A DNA stretch of 40,840 nt. Source: a virus. The position numbers and the translations under genes are program-made. The notes below the pieces were generated by a model, which made no database searches, was not told the DNA's origin, and worked only from the letters and a program-made list of their open reading frames with translations. Position 1 is the first letter of the stretch, and each line of letters starts with the position of its first letter. Shown one piece after another: positions 12,111-20,183 of this stretch. The stretch is taken from IMG/VR virus record IMGVR_UViG_3300020408_000012, positions 1 through 40,840 of that record; one strand, 5' to 3'.

Positions 12111-13899
12111 CTTCTTGTTCTTCAATTTCTGCATACCTTCCATTTACTGCATTGTATTTAAGCTTAACACAGCCAAGTTTAGCGTTCCAATACCATCTTG
12201 CTTTGGTGCAATGTATTTCGACAGCCTCGTTGCCTCTATGGACTGCGAGGCATACATCAGGCTTGGTACTCCATGCCATTGACTTAGCTATATCAAGCGG
12301 TGTTGGGTGTCCTACCTTCTCTTTGTTGAATGGCTTACTGGGATGAGCCACGAACCAAACTAAACAGTCAGTCTGTTTTGCGAAGAGTTGTACCTTGCTC
12401 AACATATCGCTTACCATATCTGTTTCTAAAGCATAAGACTTATCGGTATGTATAAAGTTGAATGGGTCTATCACTAACATCCTACATCCCATCCTCAGAA
12501 TACTTGCTTGTGCTTTTTCTAGGACAGCTTCTATTGTCGGCAATCCTCCATCCAAATAATCTTGGAACAGTATGTGTTCCTCTATCCATGCAGAAGCATC
12601 ATCTCTTTCTGCCTCTGTCATTCTTTCATTGTGTCCTTTGAAGAAAGGCTTACCAGTTATTATCTGTGCGAGTTGTACGCTGTGAAATGAGGGCGGTTTT
12701 TCAAAGCTAGCATAACAAGTTTTCCAGCCATACAGCTTGCCAGCATTGACTATCACTTGGTCAAGGAAAGCAGACTTCCCATGCCCAGCCCATCCAGTCA
12801 CTACATAAAGCTGACCAGTCTGAAGCGTAAACAAATCATCTAAAGACTTTATCCCAGTCGATATACCTGATGGCTTACCATCTTTGTACAAAGTCTCGAA
12901 CTCATCTGAGTAATGCTTCATGCTGTGCAATCCATGTAATTCAATAGGCTCTGCATTGAGGACTTGCTTTCTCAGAGTAGTCTCATCTGTGTTGATAAGT
13001 AATTCATTGGCATCCTTGTATCCTTTGTAATCAACACGATAGCACTTTGCTTTCCCAATCCTTCTGCTCAATTCGTGAACCAAACAATCTCCAGCAGTAT
13101 CAGTATCTGAGGCTAGTATTATTTTGTCGTACTTGTCTAACAAATCTTTATCATTCCAAACATACTTGAACCTACCATCTTCACTTGGGTCTACCTTCCC
13201 ATCAGTAATCTTGTTAGGACTTCCATTTGGCACAGAGAAAACAGAGACATCCATATCTGCATCCAAGAAAGCTTGCTTGATTGACAAGGCATCCATCTCT
13301 CCTTCTGTTATAACCAATCCCTCAATCCTTTTGCTTTCATCTCCTTCCTTTCCCCACAATCTGCTAGCAGAATTTGTCCACCAAAAGTCTTTCTTGCCAT
13401 TGGCTGTACGCCATTTACAAGCAGAAACTTTTCCGTTTTCCCAGTATGGAAAACCTATTACCAGTAAATGTTTTGTCTCCTCCCAGACACAATCCATTTT
13501 TCTAGCTGTATCCAAATCAATCTTTCTATTGCCCAGCCATTGTTCAATCTTCTGCTCGCACTCCGATAGCTTCTCTTCTTTTATTGTGCCTATAGATATG
13601 CTTCCTCCTTTGGAACTCATGATACTTAAACTACCACTTGTTGTTAGTGTGGCTGATGTTGTTGAGTCGCTTACTATTTCCATACTTCTTTCTCCTTTTC
13701 TAGATATGCCTCCCTTGATATTACAATGATGGCAGTAATAGGTAATCATATCTATGCTAATGTTCACACTCAAAGGTGTGTCCTTTTTGTTTTTTCTTTG
13801 GCTGGAACAGTTAGGACAAATGATTTTGTATTGACCTACCTTCAGACCTGATGTCCTTGGGTTGCTATCAATATGCTGGCGAATTTCTTTCTTTTCCAT
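12088..13899 (-). CDS. T7 gp4-like primase-helicase
   Basis: 603 aa from ATG 13899 (ribosome binding site AGGAGA). Order of domains: zinc ribbon with C28-x2-C31 and C56-x2-C59; TOPRIM primase core with VITEGEMDALS and an acidic ASDTDTAGD motif; RecA-like helicase with Walker A GWAGHGKS, Walker B MLVIDPFNF and the later VWFVAHPSKP motif. It would unwind DNA 5' to 3' and lay primers at the fork. No DNA polymerase gene is seen in the window, so synthesis may use the host enzyme or a gene outside. It runs against the surrounding plus-strand early genes, behind a cluster of direct repeats at 13911-13972. Confidence 0.93.
   Translation of the reverse strand: MEKKEIRQHIDSNPRTSGLKVGQYKIICPNCSSQRKNKKDTPLSVNISIDMITYYCHHCNIKGGISRKGERSMEIVSDSTTSATLTTSGSLSIMSSKGGSISIGTIKEEKLSECEQKIEQWLGNRKIDLDTARKMDCVWEETKHLLVIGFPYWENGKVSACKWRTANGKKDFWWTNSASRLWGKEGDESKRIEGLVITEGEMDALSIKQAFLDADMDVSVFSVPNGSPNKITDGKVDPSEDGRFKYVWNDKDLLDKYDKIILASDTDTAGDCLVHELSRRIGKAKCYRVDYKGYKDANELLINTDETTLRKQVLNAEPIELHGLHSMKHYSDEFETLYKDGKPSGISTGIKSLDDLFTLQTGQLYVVTGWAGHGKSAFLDQVIVNAGKLYGWKTCYASFEKPPSFHSVQLAQIITGKPFFKGHNERMTEAERDDASAWIEEHILFQDYLDGGLPTIEAVLEKAQASILRMGCRMLVIDPFNFIHTDKSYALETDMVSDMLSKVQLFAKQTDCLVWFVAHPSKPFNKEKVGHPTPLDIAKSMAWSTKPDVCLAVHRGNEAVEIHCTKARWYWNAKLGCVKLKYNAVNGRYAEIEEQEDDFDWDF
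13451..13477. repeat. Dispersed quasi-palindrome copy in primase-helicase
   Basis: CCTATTACCAGTAAATGTTT; one arm is degenerate, within coding sequence. Confidence 0.55.
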
Positions 13900-13910
13900 T
13901 CTCACTCTCC

Positions 13911-13972
13911 TATATACTTACTATGTATATACTTACTAAAATACTTACTAAGTACCTACTACCACTTACTAT
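13911..13972 (-). repeat. AGTAAGTATATA-type direct repeats before primase-helicase
   Basis: On the minus strand: AGTAAGTATATA (13911-13922 and 13927-13938), AGTAAGTATTTT (13939-13950), AGTAGGTACTT (13951-13961) and AGTAAGTGG nearby. It is the same motif family as the cluster at 2912-3000. It lies directly upstream of the primase-helicase start, so it is a candidate operator or iteron set. It also covers the 3' end of the 83-aa gene upstream. Confidence 0.5.
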
Positions 13973-14210
13973 CTACCATGCGATTTATTTCATTCGCAAG
14001 TTTTTTTCTAGACACAAGCGGATAATCATAAAGGTTCTTAACAGCCTCCAAGATATTCCTAGAATTCATTTCATATCTCATGCAGAGATTCTTAAAAGAC
14101 TCTGACTGGAAATACTCAATGGCTTCTGTGGAAATATCTAGGTTTTTGGAAGCGAGGTCTCGTATTGCTTGTTGCAAAATTTTCTTATCGAGATGCTTAC
14201 CAAAATCCAT
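13959..14210 (-). CDS. Unknown small helical protein, 83 aa
   Basis: ATG 14210 reads MDFGKHLDKKILQQAIRDLA; a TTG at 14246 would add a Lys-rich dozen residues. The protein is highly helical and basic at the end (RKKLANEINRMVDSKW). A segment LCMRYEMNSRNILEAVKNL could be a helix-turn-helix, but this is weak. It is first in the minus-strand primase-helicase unit and divergent from the 83-aa plus-strand gene. No ribosome binding site is obvious. Function unknown. Confidence 0.6.
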   Translation of the reverse strand: MDFGKHLDKKILQQAIRDLASKNLDISTEAIEYFQSESFKNLCMRYEMNSRNILEAVKNLYDYPLVSRKKLANEINRMVDSKW

Positions 14211-14271
14211 GAAAGGCAGTATAAATTTTTTTTTAATTTTTTTCAAATTTAGTGAACCGCTTTCTCATTTT

Positions 14272-14301
14272 TGTGGTACAGTATGTACATATTATATACA
14301 C
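14272..14301 (+). promoter_or_regulatory. Possible promoter and small dyad between divergent genes
   Basis: A TTGTGG-like -35 and TATTAT/TATATA -10 precede the ATG at 14312. The spacer contains the short dyad GTACA-gta-TGTAC. Weak match and no clear ribosome binding site for the following gene. Confidence 0.35.
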
Positions 14302-14311
14302 ATTAACTACT

Positions 14312-14563
14312 ATGAAATACGAAATTGAAAAAGATGTGCCGATGCCTGAGCGTAATGTGAGAGGGAAACCTATCAAGTACGACTTGCCTCTTGCCGAAAT
14401 GGACAAGGGAGACCATATCTTTATCAAGATTAGTAAGTCTAAGATTGATAAGGAAATCAAGATAATAAGAAACGCTGTGCATAGATTTAAATCTGTGCGA
14501 CTTGATATGTCGTTCTCTGTTATTAAGATGAAAGGTGGTGTTGGTATATGGCGAACTAACTAA
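14312..14563 (+). CDS. Conserved-looking small phage protein, 83 aa
   Basis: I chose ATG 14312, giving MKYEIEKDVPMPERNVRGKP. The frame upstream is open but lies in the promoter region. The pattern (a short strand, a VPMPE-like opening, a GDHIFIKISKSK strand, then helix IIRNAVHRFK and a final GVGIWRTN) is one I associate with small proteins of many large and marine phages. Their function is unknown. It heads the recombination block. The initiation region lacks a ribosome binding site. Confidence 0.65.
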   Translation: MKYEIEKDVPMPERNVRGKPIKYDLPLAEMDKGDHIFIKISKSKIDKEIKIIRNAVHRFKSVRLDMSFSVIKMKGGVGIWRTN

Positions 14564-14582
14564 CTTTATAAGGGAGGCTAAA

Positions 14583-15401
14583 TTGGAAACAAATCAAATC
14601 AAAAATGGTCAGATGTTTCAGAAAGTAAATGAGACAGACCGCAATGGTGGTGGTGGACTATACGAAGTATTGGACATTACTGTAAATAAAATCAGAGACT
14701 ATGAAGTAGGAGTAGCTATCATTGGTAAGGTAGGCACTACTGACACTATGGCTGTCCAGCTATCTGACCTGACTAATCACAGACAGTTTAGATTTAAAGG
14801 CGAGGCATCTTTAGAAGTTATCAAAGTACATAGACTCAAGTATGCAGATGGCACGATAGACATTCTCTCAGAGAAACTCTTGAGTACATCGAAGGTTGAT
14901 AATGTAAAAGAAGTTATCAATGCTGAGGCTGAAAAGAAATCTAGACCAGTCACAGTTTATAATATTACAAACAACCATCGAGACACAGCCATGTCGAAAG
15001 CCTTCGCAGATGCAGAGGTCAAGAAATCCAAGGCTGTTGAGAAGCAAGAGCAATCCGAAGAAAAGGATGCAGAAGTTGTTTTGACTTTCGATTGCAAATC
15101 GATAGCGTTCTGTACTTATCATGACCTTCATGTCATAGGTCAATTCTTGAAGGGTCATCCTGAGAGAATGACTAACTGCCATACTAGGTTTAAAAATGCT
15201 TCTAGCAAGATTGCACACCAGCAAACTCTTGATAGGTTTAGGGATGGCAATATAAGTCTCAGGGATTTAAGAAGATACTCGCACAGCACTACAAGAAACA
15301 TGGGTTCTACTCTAAGCTTGGCTGGAGTTGTGACTAGGATAGCTAAAGCAGTTGTACAGCTTGGCACTCCTATAGAGAAGAAAGACTTCGGAGTTGAATG
15401 A
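14583..15401 (+). CDS. Unknown protein with TTG start, 272 aa
   Basis: The only good ribosome binding site, AGGGAGGC, lies 5-6 nt before TTG 14583 (METNQIKNGQMFQKVNETDR); the next ATG is at 14613. The N-terminal ~100 residues look beta-rich. A Lys/Glu-rich linker follows (KKSKAVEKQEQSEEKDAE, about residues 145-165), and a C-terminal helical segment with THDLHVIGQ-like and RDLRRYSHST sequences that may bind DNA. No family recognised. The end overlaps the nuclease gene by 4 nt (ATGA), suggesting a role with recombination genes. Confidence 0.7.
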   Translation: METNQIKNGQMFQKVNETDRNGGGGLYEVLDITVNKIRDYEVGVAIIGKVGTTDTMAVQLSDLTNHRQFRFKGEASLEVIKVHRLKYADGTIDILSEKLLSTSKVDNVKEVINAEAEKKSRPVTVYNITNNHRDTAMSKAFADAEVKKSKAVEKQEQSEEKDAEVVLTFDCKSIAFCTYHDLHVIGQFLKGHPERMTNCHTRFKNASSKIAHQQTLDRFRDGNISLRDLRRYSHSTTRNMGSTLSLAGVVTRIAKAVVQLGTPIEKKDFGVE

Positions 15402-16288
15402 AGTACACTAATAAGAATAACTTGCCTGAAGAGATTGTTCGTGCTGTCCAGCAAGACACATACTCTAAGGGCGAGGCTTCAATAAGTGTGACTGGATTAC
15501 TCTCTGCACCTCGACCTAATATCTTGGCGAGAGAACATCACAACGAATTAGTTGTCGATGTATCAGACGAGATATGGAAGATATTAGGAACAGCTTCGCA
15601 CTACATTATGGAACAAGCCAACATCGGTCACGAAGGAACGATAACCGAAGAACGCTTGTACTGGAATGTGCGAGGCTGGACTATCTCAGGACAGTTTGAC
15701 TCGATGTCATTGAAGGACTCTACTCTCAGAGATTTGAAGGTCACTTCCTCATGGACTGTGATGCACGCTCTGAAGGAAGGGAAGATTGAATGGGAACAAC
15801 AGTTGAATTGTTATGCTTGGTTATACAAGAAGAATCACAACAAGGATGTTGAGAAGCTGGAGATTATAACCATCAATAGAGATTGGTCTGAGAGACAGAA
15901 GCAGAGAAGCGGTGGGGATTATCCTGATGCTCAGGTATCAGTAATACCTATCAAGCTTTGGACTGAAGAAGAGCAAGAAGAATTCATTGTGTCTAGAGTC
16001 AAGGCACATCAAGAGGCAGATGCTGACTATCTTATTAGTAAAGACTTGCCCTTGTGTACTGACGAGGAACGATGGAAACAAGCTGACTCTTATAGAGTAT
16101 TGAAGAAAAACAGAGTACGAGCAATTCGTGTTCTGAATACTGAAGAGGAAGTGAACGATTTTATTAACGAACAAAACGATAAAGATTTGTATGTGGACTT
16201 TGTCAAAGGCGAGAGTCGTAAATGCAAAGACTACTGCAATGTCTCACAGTTTTGTAATCAATATGCTATGGAGGTAGCCGATGGATGA
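15398..16288 (+). CDS. PD-(D/E)XK exonuclease with C-terminal Cys cluster (Cas4/RecB-like)
   Basis: 296 aa, ATGA overlap with the upstream gene. The nuclease core shows GQFD with D101, then RDLKVTS with D112-x-K114, and a QLNCYAWL helix, the RecB/Cas4-type order. An early GTASHYIMEQ supplies the usual helix with His/Glu. Four cysteines (one near LPLCTDEE, then CKDYC and QFC close to the C-terminus) resemble the iron-sulphur cluster of Cas4/AddB, though the spacing C-x3-C-x5-C differs slightly. It likely works as the 5'-3' resecting partner of the annealing protein encoded at 16660. Confidence 0.82.
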   Translation: MKYTNKNNLPEEIVRAVQQDTYSKGEASISVTGLLSAPRPNILAREHHNELVVDVSDEIWKILGTASHYIMEQANIGHEGTITEERLYWNVRGWTISGQFDSMSLKDSTLRDLKVTSSWTVMHALKEGKIEWEQQLNCYAWLYKKNHNKDVEKLEIITINRDWSERQKQRSGGDYPDAQVSVIPIKLWTEEEQEEFIVSRVKAHQEADADYLISKDLPLCTDEERWKQADSYRVLKKNRVRAIRVLNTEEEVNDFINEQNDKDLYVDFVKGESRKCKDYCNVSQFCNQYAMEVADG

Positions 16289-16667
16289 AAATATAACTGG
16301 TAATATTTACCTAATCACCACGACTTGTCGTGATGGTTTTCACGAATACCATGATAAAGCAATGGTATCTAGTAAATACAAATGGGGAGAACATCCCAAA
16401 GCTGAGGATGATGTGACTGAGCAATGTTATCTTTCTTGGAACTACTCAAGTTGTCAGGATGCTGACAATCAGAACTGGTACACAGATGGAAACAGACTTA
16501 TCAGAATCGAAGAGGTTAGGAAACTCAAGAAGTCTGAAGCTAAGGTTATGCAGAAGCATGGAGTTGCTTATTGCTACGACCTTGATGACATTATACGAGG
16601 ACAGTTGCCTGACCTAGAGGCATACTGGAATGAACAGATGGAGATGGAGGCTAGTGCAAATGTCTGA
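16281..16667 (+). CDS. Unknown protein, 128 aa
   Basis: ATG 16281 with GGAGG ribosome binding site, overlapping the nuclease end by 8 nt. It begins MDENITGNIYLITTTCRDGF. Rich in Cys, Tyr and Trp. The first codons contain a dispersed palindrome copy, so the N-terminus ENITGNI is dictated by the repeat. No known family. It is sandwiched between nuclease and annealing protein, so an accessory role in recombination is possible. Confidence 0.7.
   Translation: MDENITGNIYLITTTCRDGFHEYHDKAMVSSKYKWGEHPKAEDDVTEQCYLSWNYSSCQDADNQNWYTDGNRLIRIEEVRKLKKSEAKVMQKHGVAYCYDLDDIIRGQLPDLEAYWNEQMEMEASANV
16287..16310. repeat. Dispersed quasi-palindrome copy at a gene start
   Basis: GAAAATATAACTGGTAATAT, beginning 3 nt after the start codon of the 128-aa gene. 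Confidence 0.7.
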
Positions 16668-17340
16668 CTATAAAGAAATATGGGAGACACTATCTCAGGT
16701 AGATGTCTCAGAATATGTAGAAGAGAAGATGAATCTGTCTTACCTCTCATGGAGTAGAGCATGGTACTTGCTCTGTCAGAATTATCCTGATGCTAAGTAT
16801 CTGTATCATGAGCCGAAGAAATTTGAGGATGGCACTTTGGAAGTTGCTGTCACTATAACCATTGGCGAGTGCAGTCGTTCTGCTACCTTGCCAGTTATGG
16901 ACTACAAGAACAATAGCATAATCAATCCTGATAGTAGGCAAATCAACGACAATAAACAGAGATGTTTTACGAAGGCGATTGCCATGTTCGGATTGGGTAT
17001 ATCATTGTACATGGGTTTCTCGGATGACTTGCCTGACGAAAGCAAGGACAAGAAGTCTGAGGAAGTAAAAAAGAAAACAGCTAAGAAGGTTGTCAAGATG
17101 AAAGAAGAACAGCCTCAGAAAGAAGAAGAGCCAGCTTATGATGAAGCTTGGGCAGAAGCTTTTGTTGAGGGAATGTCTTTGATTATCACAGCCTTTGATA
17201 CTACCGAAGAACTTAGAGGGAACTACAAGTCTAATGCAAAGCACATAGCAGTATTGGGCGAGAAGTTTCCTGACCACAAGGAAAAGTTAGATACGCTGTT
17301 CACAGATAAAGCCGAAGAACTAACTAAAAAGGAGGGTTAA
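16660..17340 (+). CDS. DUF1071-type single-strand annealing protein (Sak/Rad52-like)
   Basis: 226 aa from ATG 16660 (GGAGG upstream, 8-nt overlap). The opening EKMNLSYLSWSRAWYLLCQNYP is the hallmark of DUF1071 recombinases (N-x-SYLSW-A-W pattern). The conserved domain ends about residue 130 (CFTKAIAMFGLGISLYMG). A Lys/Glu-rich linker and a helical C-terminal part follow. These proteins anneal complementary single strands in phage recombination. It pairs with the PD-(D/E)XK exonuclease upstream and the SSB-like protein downstream. Confidence 0.82.
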   Translation: MSDYKEIWETLSQVDVSEYVEEKMNLSYLSWSRAWYLLCQNYPDAKYLYHEPKKFEDGTLEVAVTITIGECSRSATLPVMDYKNNSIINPDSRQINDNKQRCFTKAIAMFGLGISLYMGFSDDLPDESKDKKSEEVKKKTAKKVVKMKEEQPQKEEEPAYDEAWAEAFVEGMSLIITAFDTTEELRGNYKSNAKHIAVLGEKFPDHKEKLDTLFTDKAEELTKKEG

Positions 17341-17341
17341 T

Positions 17342-17662
17342 ATGGCAGACGAAAGACCGCAAAGCGATGGTGCAATCTATCAGAACAATTACAAAAAGAC
17401 TGACAAACAGCCTGATTGGACTGGGAAGATTGAGATACACAGAGATACTCTGAAAGAGTTGGTAGAGAAAGTTAAGACTGGAGAACCAGCAGAACTCAGA
17501 GTTGCTCTTTGGGATAGGACTAGTAAGAATGGCAACGACTACAAGTATGCTCGTCTTGATATTCCTATGAAACAAAATACTGAGACTAAAGCTGAAGAGC
17601 CGAAGCCTGAAGAGGAGAAGCGAACTCATCCAGTCTTGGAAGATATTGATGTGCCATTCTAG
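17342..17662 (+). CDS. Probable single-stranded DNA-binding protein
   Basis: 106 aa, ribosome binding site AGGAGG, starting 1 nt after the annealing protein's stop. The core (WTGKIEIHRDTLKELVEKVK, then PAELRVALWDRTSKNGNDYKYARLDI) could be a small OB-like fold. The C-terminus is acidic and ends EDIDVPF, like the D-D-x-PF tip that bacterial SSBs use to recruit partners. The position beside the annealing protein fits. The OB fold itself is not proven from sequence. Confidence 0.6.
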   Translation: MADERPQSDGAIYQNNYKKTDKQPDWTGKIEIHRDTLKELVEKVKTGEPAELRVALWDRTSKNGNDYKYARLDIPMKQNTETKAEEPKPEEEKRTHPVLEDIDVPF

Positions 17663-17667
17663 TTGTT

Positions 17668-17883
17668 ATGGAATTTGAGTATGACAGCAAGATAGGTTTT
17701 GAAGAGAACTTCAAGCTTTGGTACAACGAGAACTCTAGGGAAAGGAGGGCATATAACCAAGAGCCTCATCCTTTTCCTATTGGCAAAAGGATTTTCACAG
17801 AACTCTATGGCAATAGAATTCTTGAAAGGAAAGACTTAACTAATTTTTTTGGAGGTGCAGATGGCACAGAAACAGAGAAGTAA
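17668..17883 (+). CDS. Unknown protein, 71 aa
   Basis: Begins MEFEYDSKIGFEENFKLWYN 5 nt after the previous stop, without a clear ribosome binding site. It overlaps the next gene by 23 nt. Charged and Asn/Tyr rich, with no family recognised. The frame is the only open one across this stretch. Confidence 0.6.
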   Translation: MEFEYDSKIGFEENFKLWYNENSRERRAYNQEPHPFPIGKRIFTELYGNRILERKDLTNFFGGADGTETEK

Positions 17884-18139
17884 TTTACCATCATACGATG
17901 GCTACCATAAGATATTCGATAGGATATATGGGATAGTAGAAAGGAGATTTGAATTTGAGGTTCATGAAGTTTTAGAAACTGTATTCAATGAACTGGAAAA
18001 GAAAGAAGAACCTAGCTACTCGGCAATCAAGGATATGATGGATGCACTTAAGCAAAGGACTATCAGGGAACTTCAAGACTTTGAATGTGAGATAGGAGAA
18101 TTGCTTGAAGGCAGAGCATCAATGGGGGTAGAAGAATGA
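17861..18139 (+). CDS. Unknown helical protein, 92 aa
   Basis: ATG 17861 after GGAGGTGCAG. It reads MAQKQRSNLPSYDGYHKIFD and is largely helical and acidic (HEVLETVFNELEKKEE). Overlaps the next gene by 4 nt. It has the same ribosome binding box as the ribozyme-led genes but no ribozyme. Function unknown. Confidence 0.7.
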   Translation: MAQKQRSNLPSYDGYHKIFDRIYGIVERRFEFEVHEVLETVFNELEKKEEPSYSAIKDMMDALKQRTIRELQDFECEIGELLEGRASMGVEE

Positions 18140-18408
18140 GCAGAGGACTTTACACATTTGAGCAATCTATCAATAGGATTGAAGAGATAACAGTTGAAGC
18201 TGACAGCCTTGAAGATGCTAAAAGGCAAGTAGACCTAGCTGACGATGAACAATGGGAAGTTGTCTATAGCGAAGGAGTTGATTTGGTTTGTGTCTGCACA
18301 CCAGCCATGAGAGACGAGATAGAAGATGCAGTAGTCATCGAAGAGAACGCTGACAAATATCAAGCTATCAAATCTGACAACGCAGATTTTTTCACGCAGA
18401 AATTATGA
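18136..18408 (+). CDS. Unknown small protein, 90 aa
   Basis: ATGA overlap. It begins MSRGLYTFEQSINRIEEITV and contains VEADSLEDAKRQVDLADDE. That short strand-helix module (V-x-A-xSLE-A) recurs in the 66-aa protein at 19983 (VEAESLEEAVDKLMDG), so the two may be distant paralogues. Two Cys in LVCVCTP. Function unknown. Confidence 0.7.
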   Translation: MSRGLYTFEQSINRIEEITVEADSLEDAKRQVDLADDEQWEVVYSEGVDLVCVCTPAMRDEIEDAVVIEENADKYQAIKSDNADFFTQKL

Positions 18409-18424
18409 TTGGTAATATTTTGTT
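18401..18424. repeat. Dispersed quasi-palindrome copy between genes
   Basis: AATTATGATTGGTAATATTT, filling the 16-bp gap and the end of the upstream gene. Confidence 0.65.
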
Positions 18425-18766
18425 ATGAGTGAAGAAGTTATTGAAAACTGGCAACACATGATTAGAAAGTTAGCACCTCTAATCGAAGATGCGATGGTTC
18501 AAGTACACACGAAAGAAGCGGAGGTCAAGCAGTTGCAAGCTGTGTTGAAGCTGAAAGCTTTGGATAGCGGTATCAAAACCAATAGCGGTCAGGAGACTTA
18601 TGCCGAAGCATCAGAAGAGTTGAAAGATGCTAGGATAAAAGTTGGGGTAGCCAAGGGAACTCTAGAAGCTATACGAGTAAAGCTGAAGAGTCTTGAGGTT
18701 GGCTATGAAGTTTGGCGAACAAGAGAAGTTTCTCAGAGGAGAGAACAAGCTAGGTATGGTGCTTAG
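18425..18766 (+). CDS. Unknown coiled-coil protein, 113 aa
   Basis: Begins MSEEVIENWQHMIRKLAPLI. Almost entirely helical with heptad-like Leu/Ala/Val spacing (KEAEVKQLQAVLKLKAL, LKDARIKVGVAKGTLEAI). The ribosome binding site is missing because the dispersed repeat occupies the upstream gap. No family recognised. It may be an oligomeric accessory protein. Confidence 0.7.
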   Translation: MSEEVIENWQHMIRKLAPLIEDAMVQVHTKEAEVKQLQAVLKLKALDSGIKTNSGQETYAEASEELKDARIKVGVAKGTLEAIRVKLKSLEVGYEVWRTREVSQRREQARYGA

Positions 18767-18808
18767 ACTTAATTGGTACTTTGCTAACATCATACCTAGT
18801 CATAACAC

Positions 18809-19120
18809 ATGAAGGGCAAGACACCTACTAAAGAAGAACAGAAACATATGGACAGAGTAAGAGCGTTGGGTTGTATAGTGTGCCTCAATAATGGGTATCC
18901 AAATACACCAGCAGAAATACATCACATCATAGATGGCGAGAGAAGTCATATGAAAGTCTTGCCTTTGTGTGCCATCCATCATAGGAATGGCAGTCACAAT
19001 CCACCGATAAGCAGACATCCCAACAAGAAAAGATTTGAAGAAGCTTATGGAACTGAAGAAGAATTGTTAGAGCAAATCAGGCTCTTGTTAGAAGAAAATA
19101 TTACTGGTAGTAGTTTATGA
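18809..19120 (+). CDS. HNH nuclease, Ref-like (DUF968-type)
   Basis: 103 aa. Cys-x2-Cys (C22, C25), IHHI with H39-H40, LPLC-AIHH with C54, H57, H58: the zinc-bound HNH layout of small phage recombination nucleases such as P1 Ref. Located in the recombination block, next to a resolvase-like gene it overlaps by 4 nt. Likely nicks or cuts recombination intermediates. No strong ribosome binding site is visible. A dispersed repeat covers the last codons (EENITGSS). Confidence 0.78.
   Translation: MKGKTPTKEEQKHMDRVRALGCIVCLNNGYPNTPAEIHHIIDGERSHMKVLPLCAIHHRNGSHNPPISRHPNKKRFEEAYGTEEELLEQIRLLLEENITGSSL
19094..19116. repeat. Dispersed quasi-palindrome copy at the end of the HNH gene
   Basis: AAAATATTACTGGTAGTAG, coding ENITGSS just before the stop. 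Confidence 0.65.
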
Positions 19121-19461
19121 AACCACAATCCGCAAAAGCAAAAGGAAGGAATTTACAGAAATGGTTTGTAGAAAAACTGGTGGAGTTTTTGAAACTAGAC
19201 GAAGAGGATTTAGAGTCAAGACCTATGGGTAGTCAAGGCGAGGATATAATCATGGGTAAGCAATCAAGAGAAGTGTTTCCCTACAGTATTGAATGTAAGA
19301 ACCAAGAAGCCTTGAATGTATGGAAAGCTTACGAACAAGCTACTGAGAACTGCAAGGGGTACGAACCTTTGGTAGTCATCAAAAGAAACAGAACAAAGCC
19401 ACTCGTTGTGGTGGATGCAGAACACTTTATTAAATTATTTATGGAGGTAAATGATGAGTGA
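19117..19461 (+). CDS. Holliday-junction-resolvase-like PD-(D/E)XK nuclease
   Basis: 114 aa. An N-terminal helix KGRNLQKWFVEKL with E19/K20 area, then SQGEDIIM with D43, and YSIECKNQE with E59-x-K61, the order of the PD-(D/E)XK resolvase/VRR-type nucleases. Small size and context in the recombination block suggest resolution of branched DNA before packaging. Overlaps the HNH gene by 4 nt and the next gene by 8 nt. Confidence 0.72.
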   Translation: MKPQSAKAKGRNLQKWFVEKLVEFLKLDEEDLESRPMGSQGEDIIMGKQSREVFPYSIECKNQEALNVWKAYEQATENCKGYEPLVVIKRNRTKPLVVVDAEHFIKLFMEVNDE

Positions 19462-19795
19462 AAACGAAAAGACATTTTATGTCTCTAAAAAGGGCGATGA
19501 GTGTGTTCCACAATATAACTTCTCTGTTGATGTTGTAGAACAGACTGTCGATTTAAGAAACTTTACTATCGAAAGCACCAATCCTTTGGGCGATGACGAG
19601 ATGGATGAAGTAATTGAAGCTTTGTCTCAGGTAGATATAACTACTGAGGGTAGTGCCACACACTATACAAACGATAAAGGCAACGACATATTCATTATCT
19701 TTCGTGGCACAGATTATGGCGATGATGCTCAGATAAGTTTAGAAAACTTCATTAACTTTGAAGATACTAACGAATTAGGGAGGTCAGTAAAATGA
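19454..19795 (+). CDS. Unknown acidic protein, 113 aa
   Basis: ATG 19454 is 6 nt after GGAGG; the ATG immediately before (19451) is the alternative. It begins MSENEKTFYVSKKGDECVPQ and is strongly acidic with probable beta strands (NDIFIIFRGTDYGDD). No family recognised. Overlaps the next gene by 4 nt. Confidence 0.7.
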   Translation: MSENEKTFYVSKKGDECVPQYNFSVDVVEQTVDLRNFTIESTNPLGDDEMDEVIEALSQVDITTEGSATHYTNDKGNDIFIIFRGTDYGDDAQISLENFINFEDTNELGRSVK

Positions 19796-19977
19796 TTGCC
19801 TATAAGATTAGTTATGTAAATTCTTATGGAGAGAGGGAGGATGTCGGTATTACAGACAATCCTGATAAGTGGTTGAAACACTACAATGAAATAAGAGTAG
19901 GCGATGGCAATGAGCCTGATGAACTAGATGACTTTGAAATCGAACAAGTCGATATAGAACTTTACGATAAGGAGTAA
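19792..19977 (+). CDS. Unknown acidic protein, 61 aa
   Basis: Begins MIAYKISYVNSYGEREDVGI, overlapping the upstream gene by 4 nt (ATGA) after GGGAGG. Two probable strands, one helix and an acidic end, with no known family. The 4-nt overlap and the ribosome binding site support it. Confidence 0.65.
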   Translation: MIAYKISYVNSYGEREDVGITDNPDKWLKHYNEIRVGDGNEPDELDDFEIEQVDIELYDKE

Positions 19978-19982
19978 GACTT

Positions 19983-20183
19983 ATGGCTAACAAAGTAAAG
20001 GTCATCATGCTTGAAAAGACTTATCAATGCTACCATGTAGAAGCTGAGTCTCTAGAAGAAGCTGTCGATAAACTCATGGATGGGTTAGACAATGAAGGCA
20101 AGCCAATCGAGGATGGTATCGAAAGGACTTGGCGAGATATTGAAGAGACAGAATTCATGGATGAAAACTATCTAGAGATATGA
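19983..20183 (+). CDS. Unknown small protein, 66 aa
   Basis: Begins MANKVKVIMLEKTYQCYHVE, with GGAG upstream. The module VEAESLEEAVDKLMDGL is shared in outline with the 90-aa protein at 18136. Acidic with a single Cys. Overlaps the next gene by 4 nt. Function unknown. Confidence 0.68.
   Translation: MANKVKVIMLEKTYQCYHVEAESLEEAVDKLMDGLDNEGKPIEDGIERTWRDIEETEFMDENYLEI

Noticed and set aside
13124-13729. 201-codon plus-strand frame
   Set aside because: Opposite the well-supported primase-helicase; Ser/Leu-rich translation typical of an antisense shadow.
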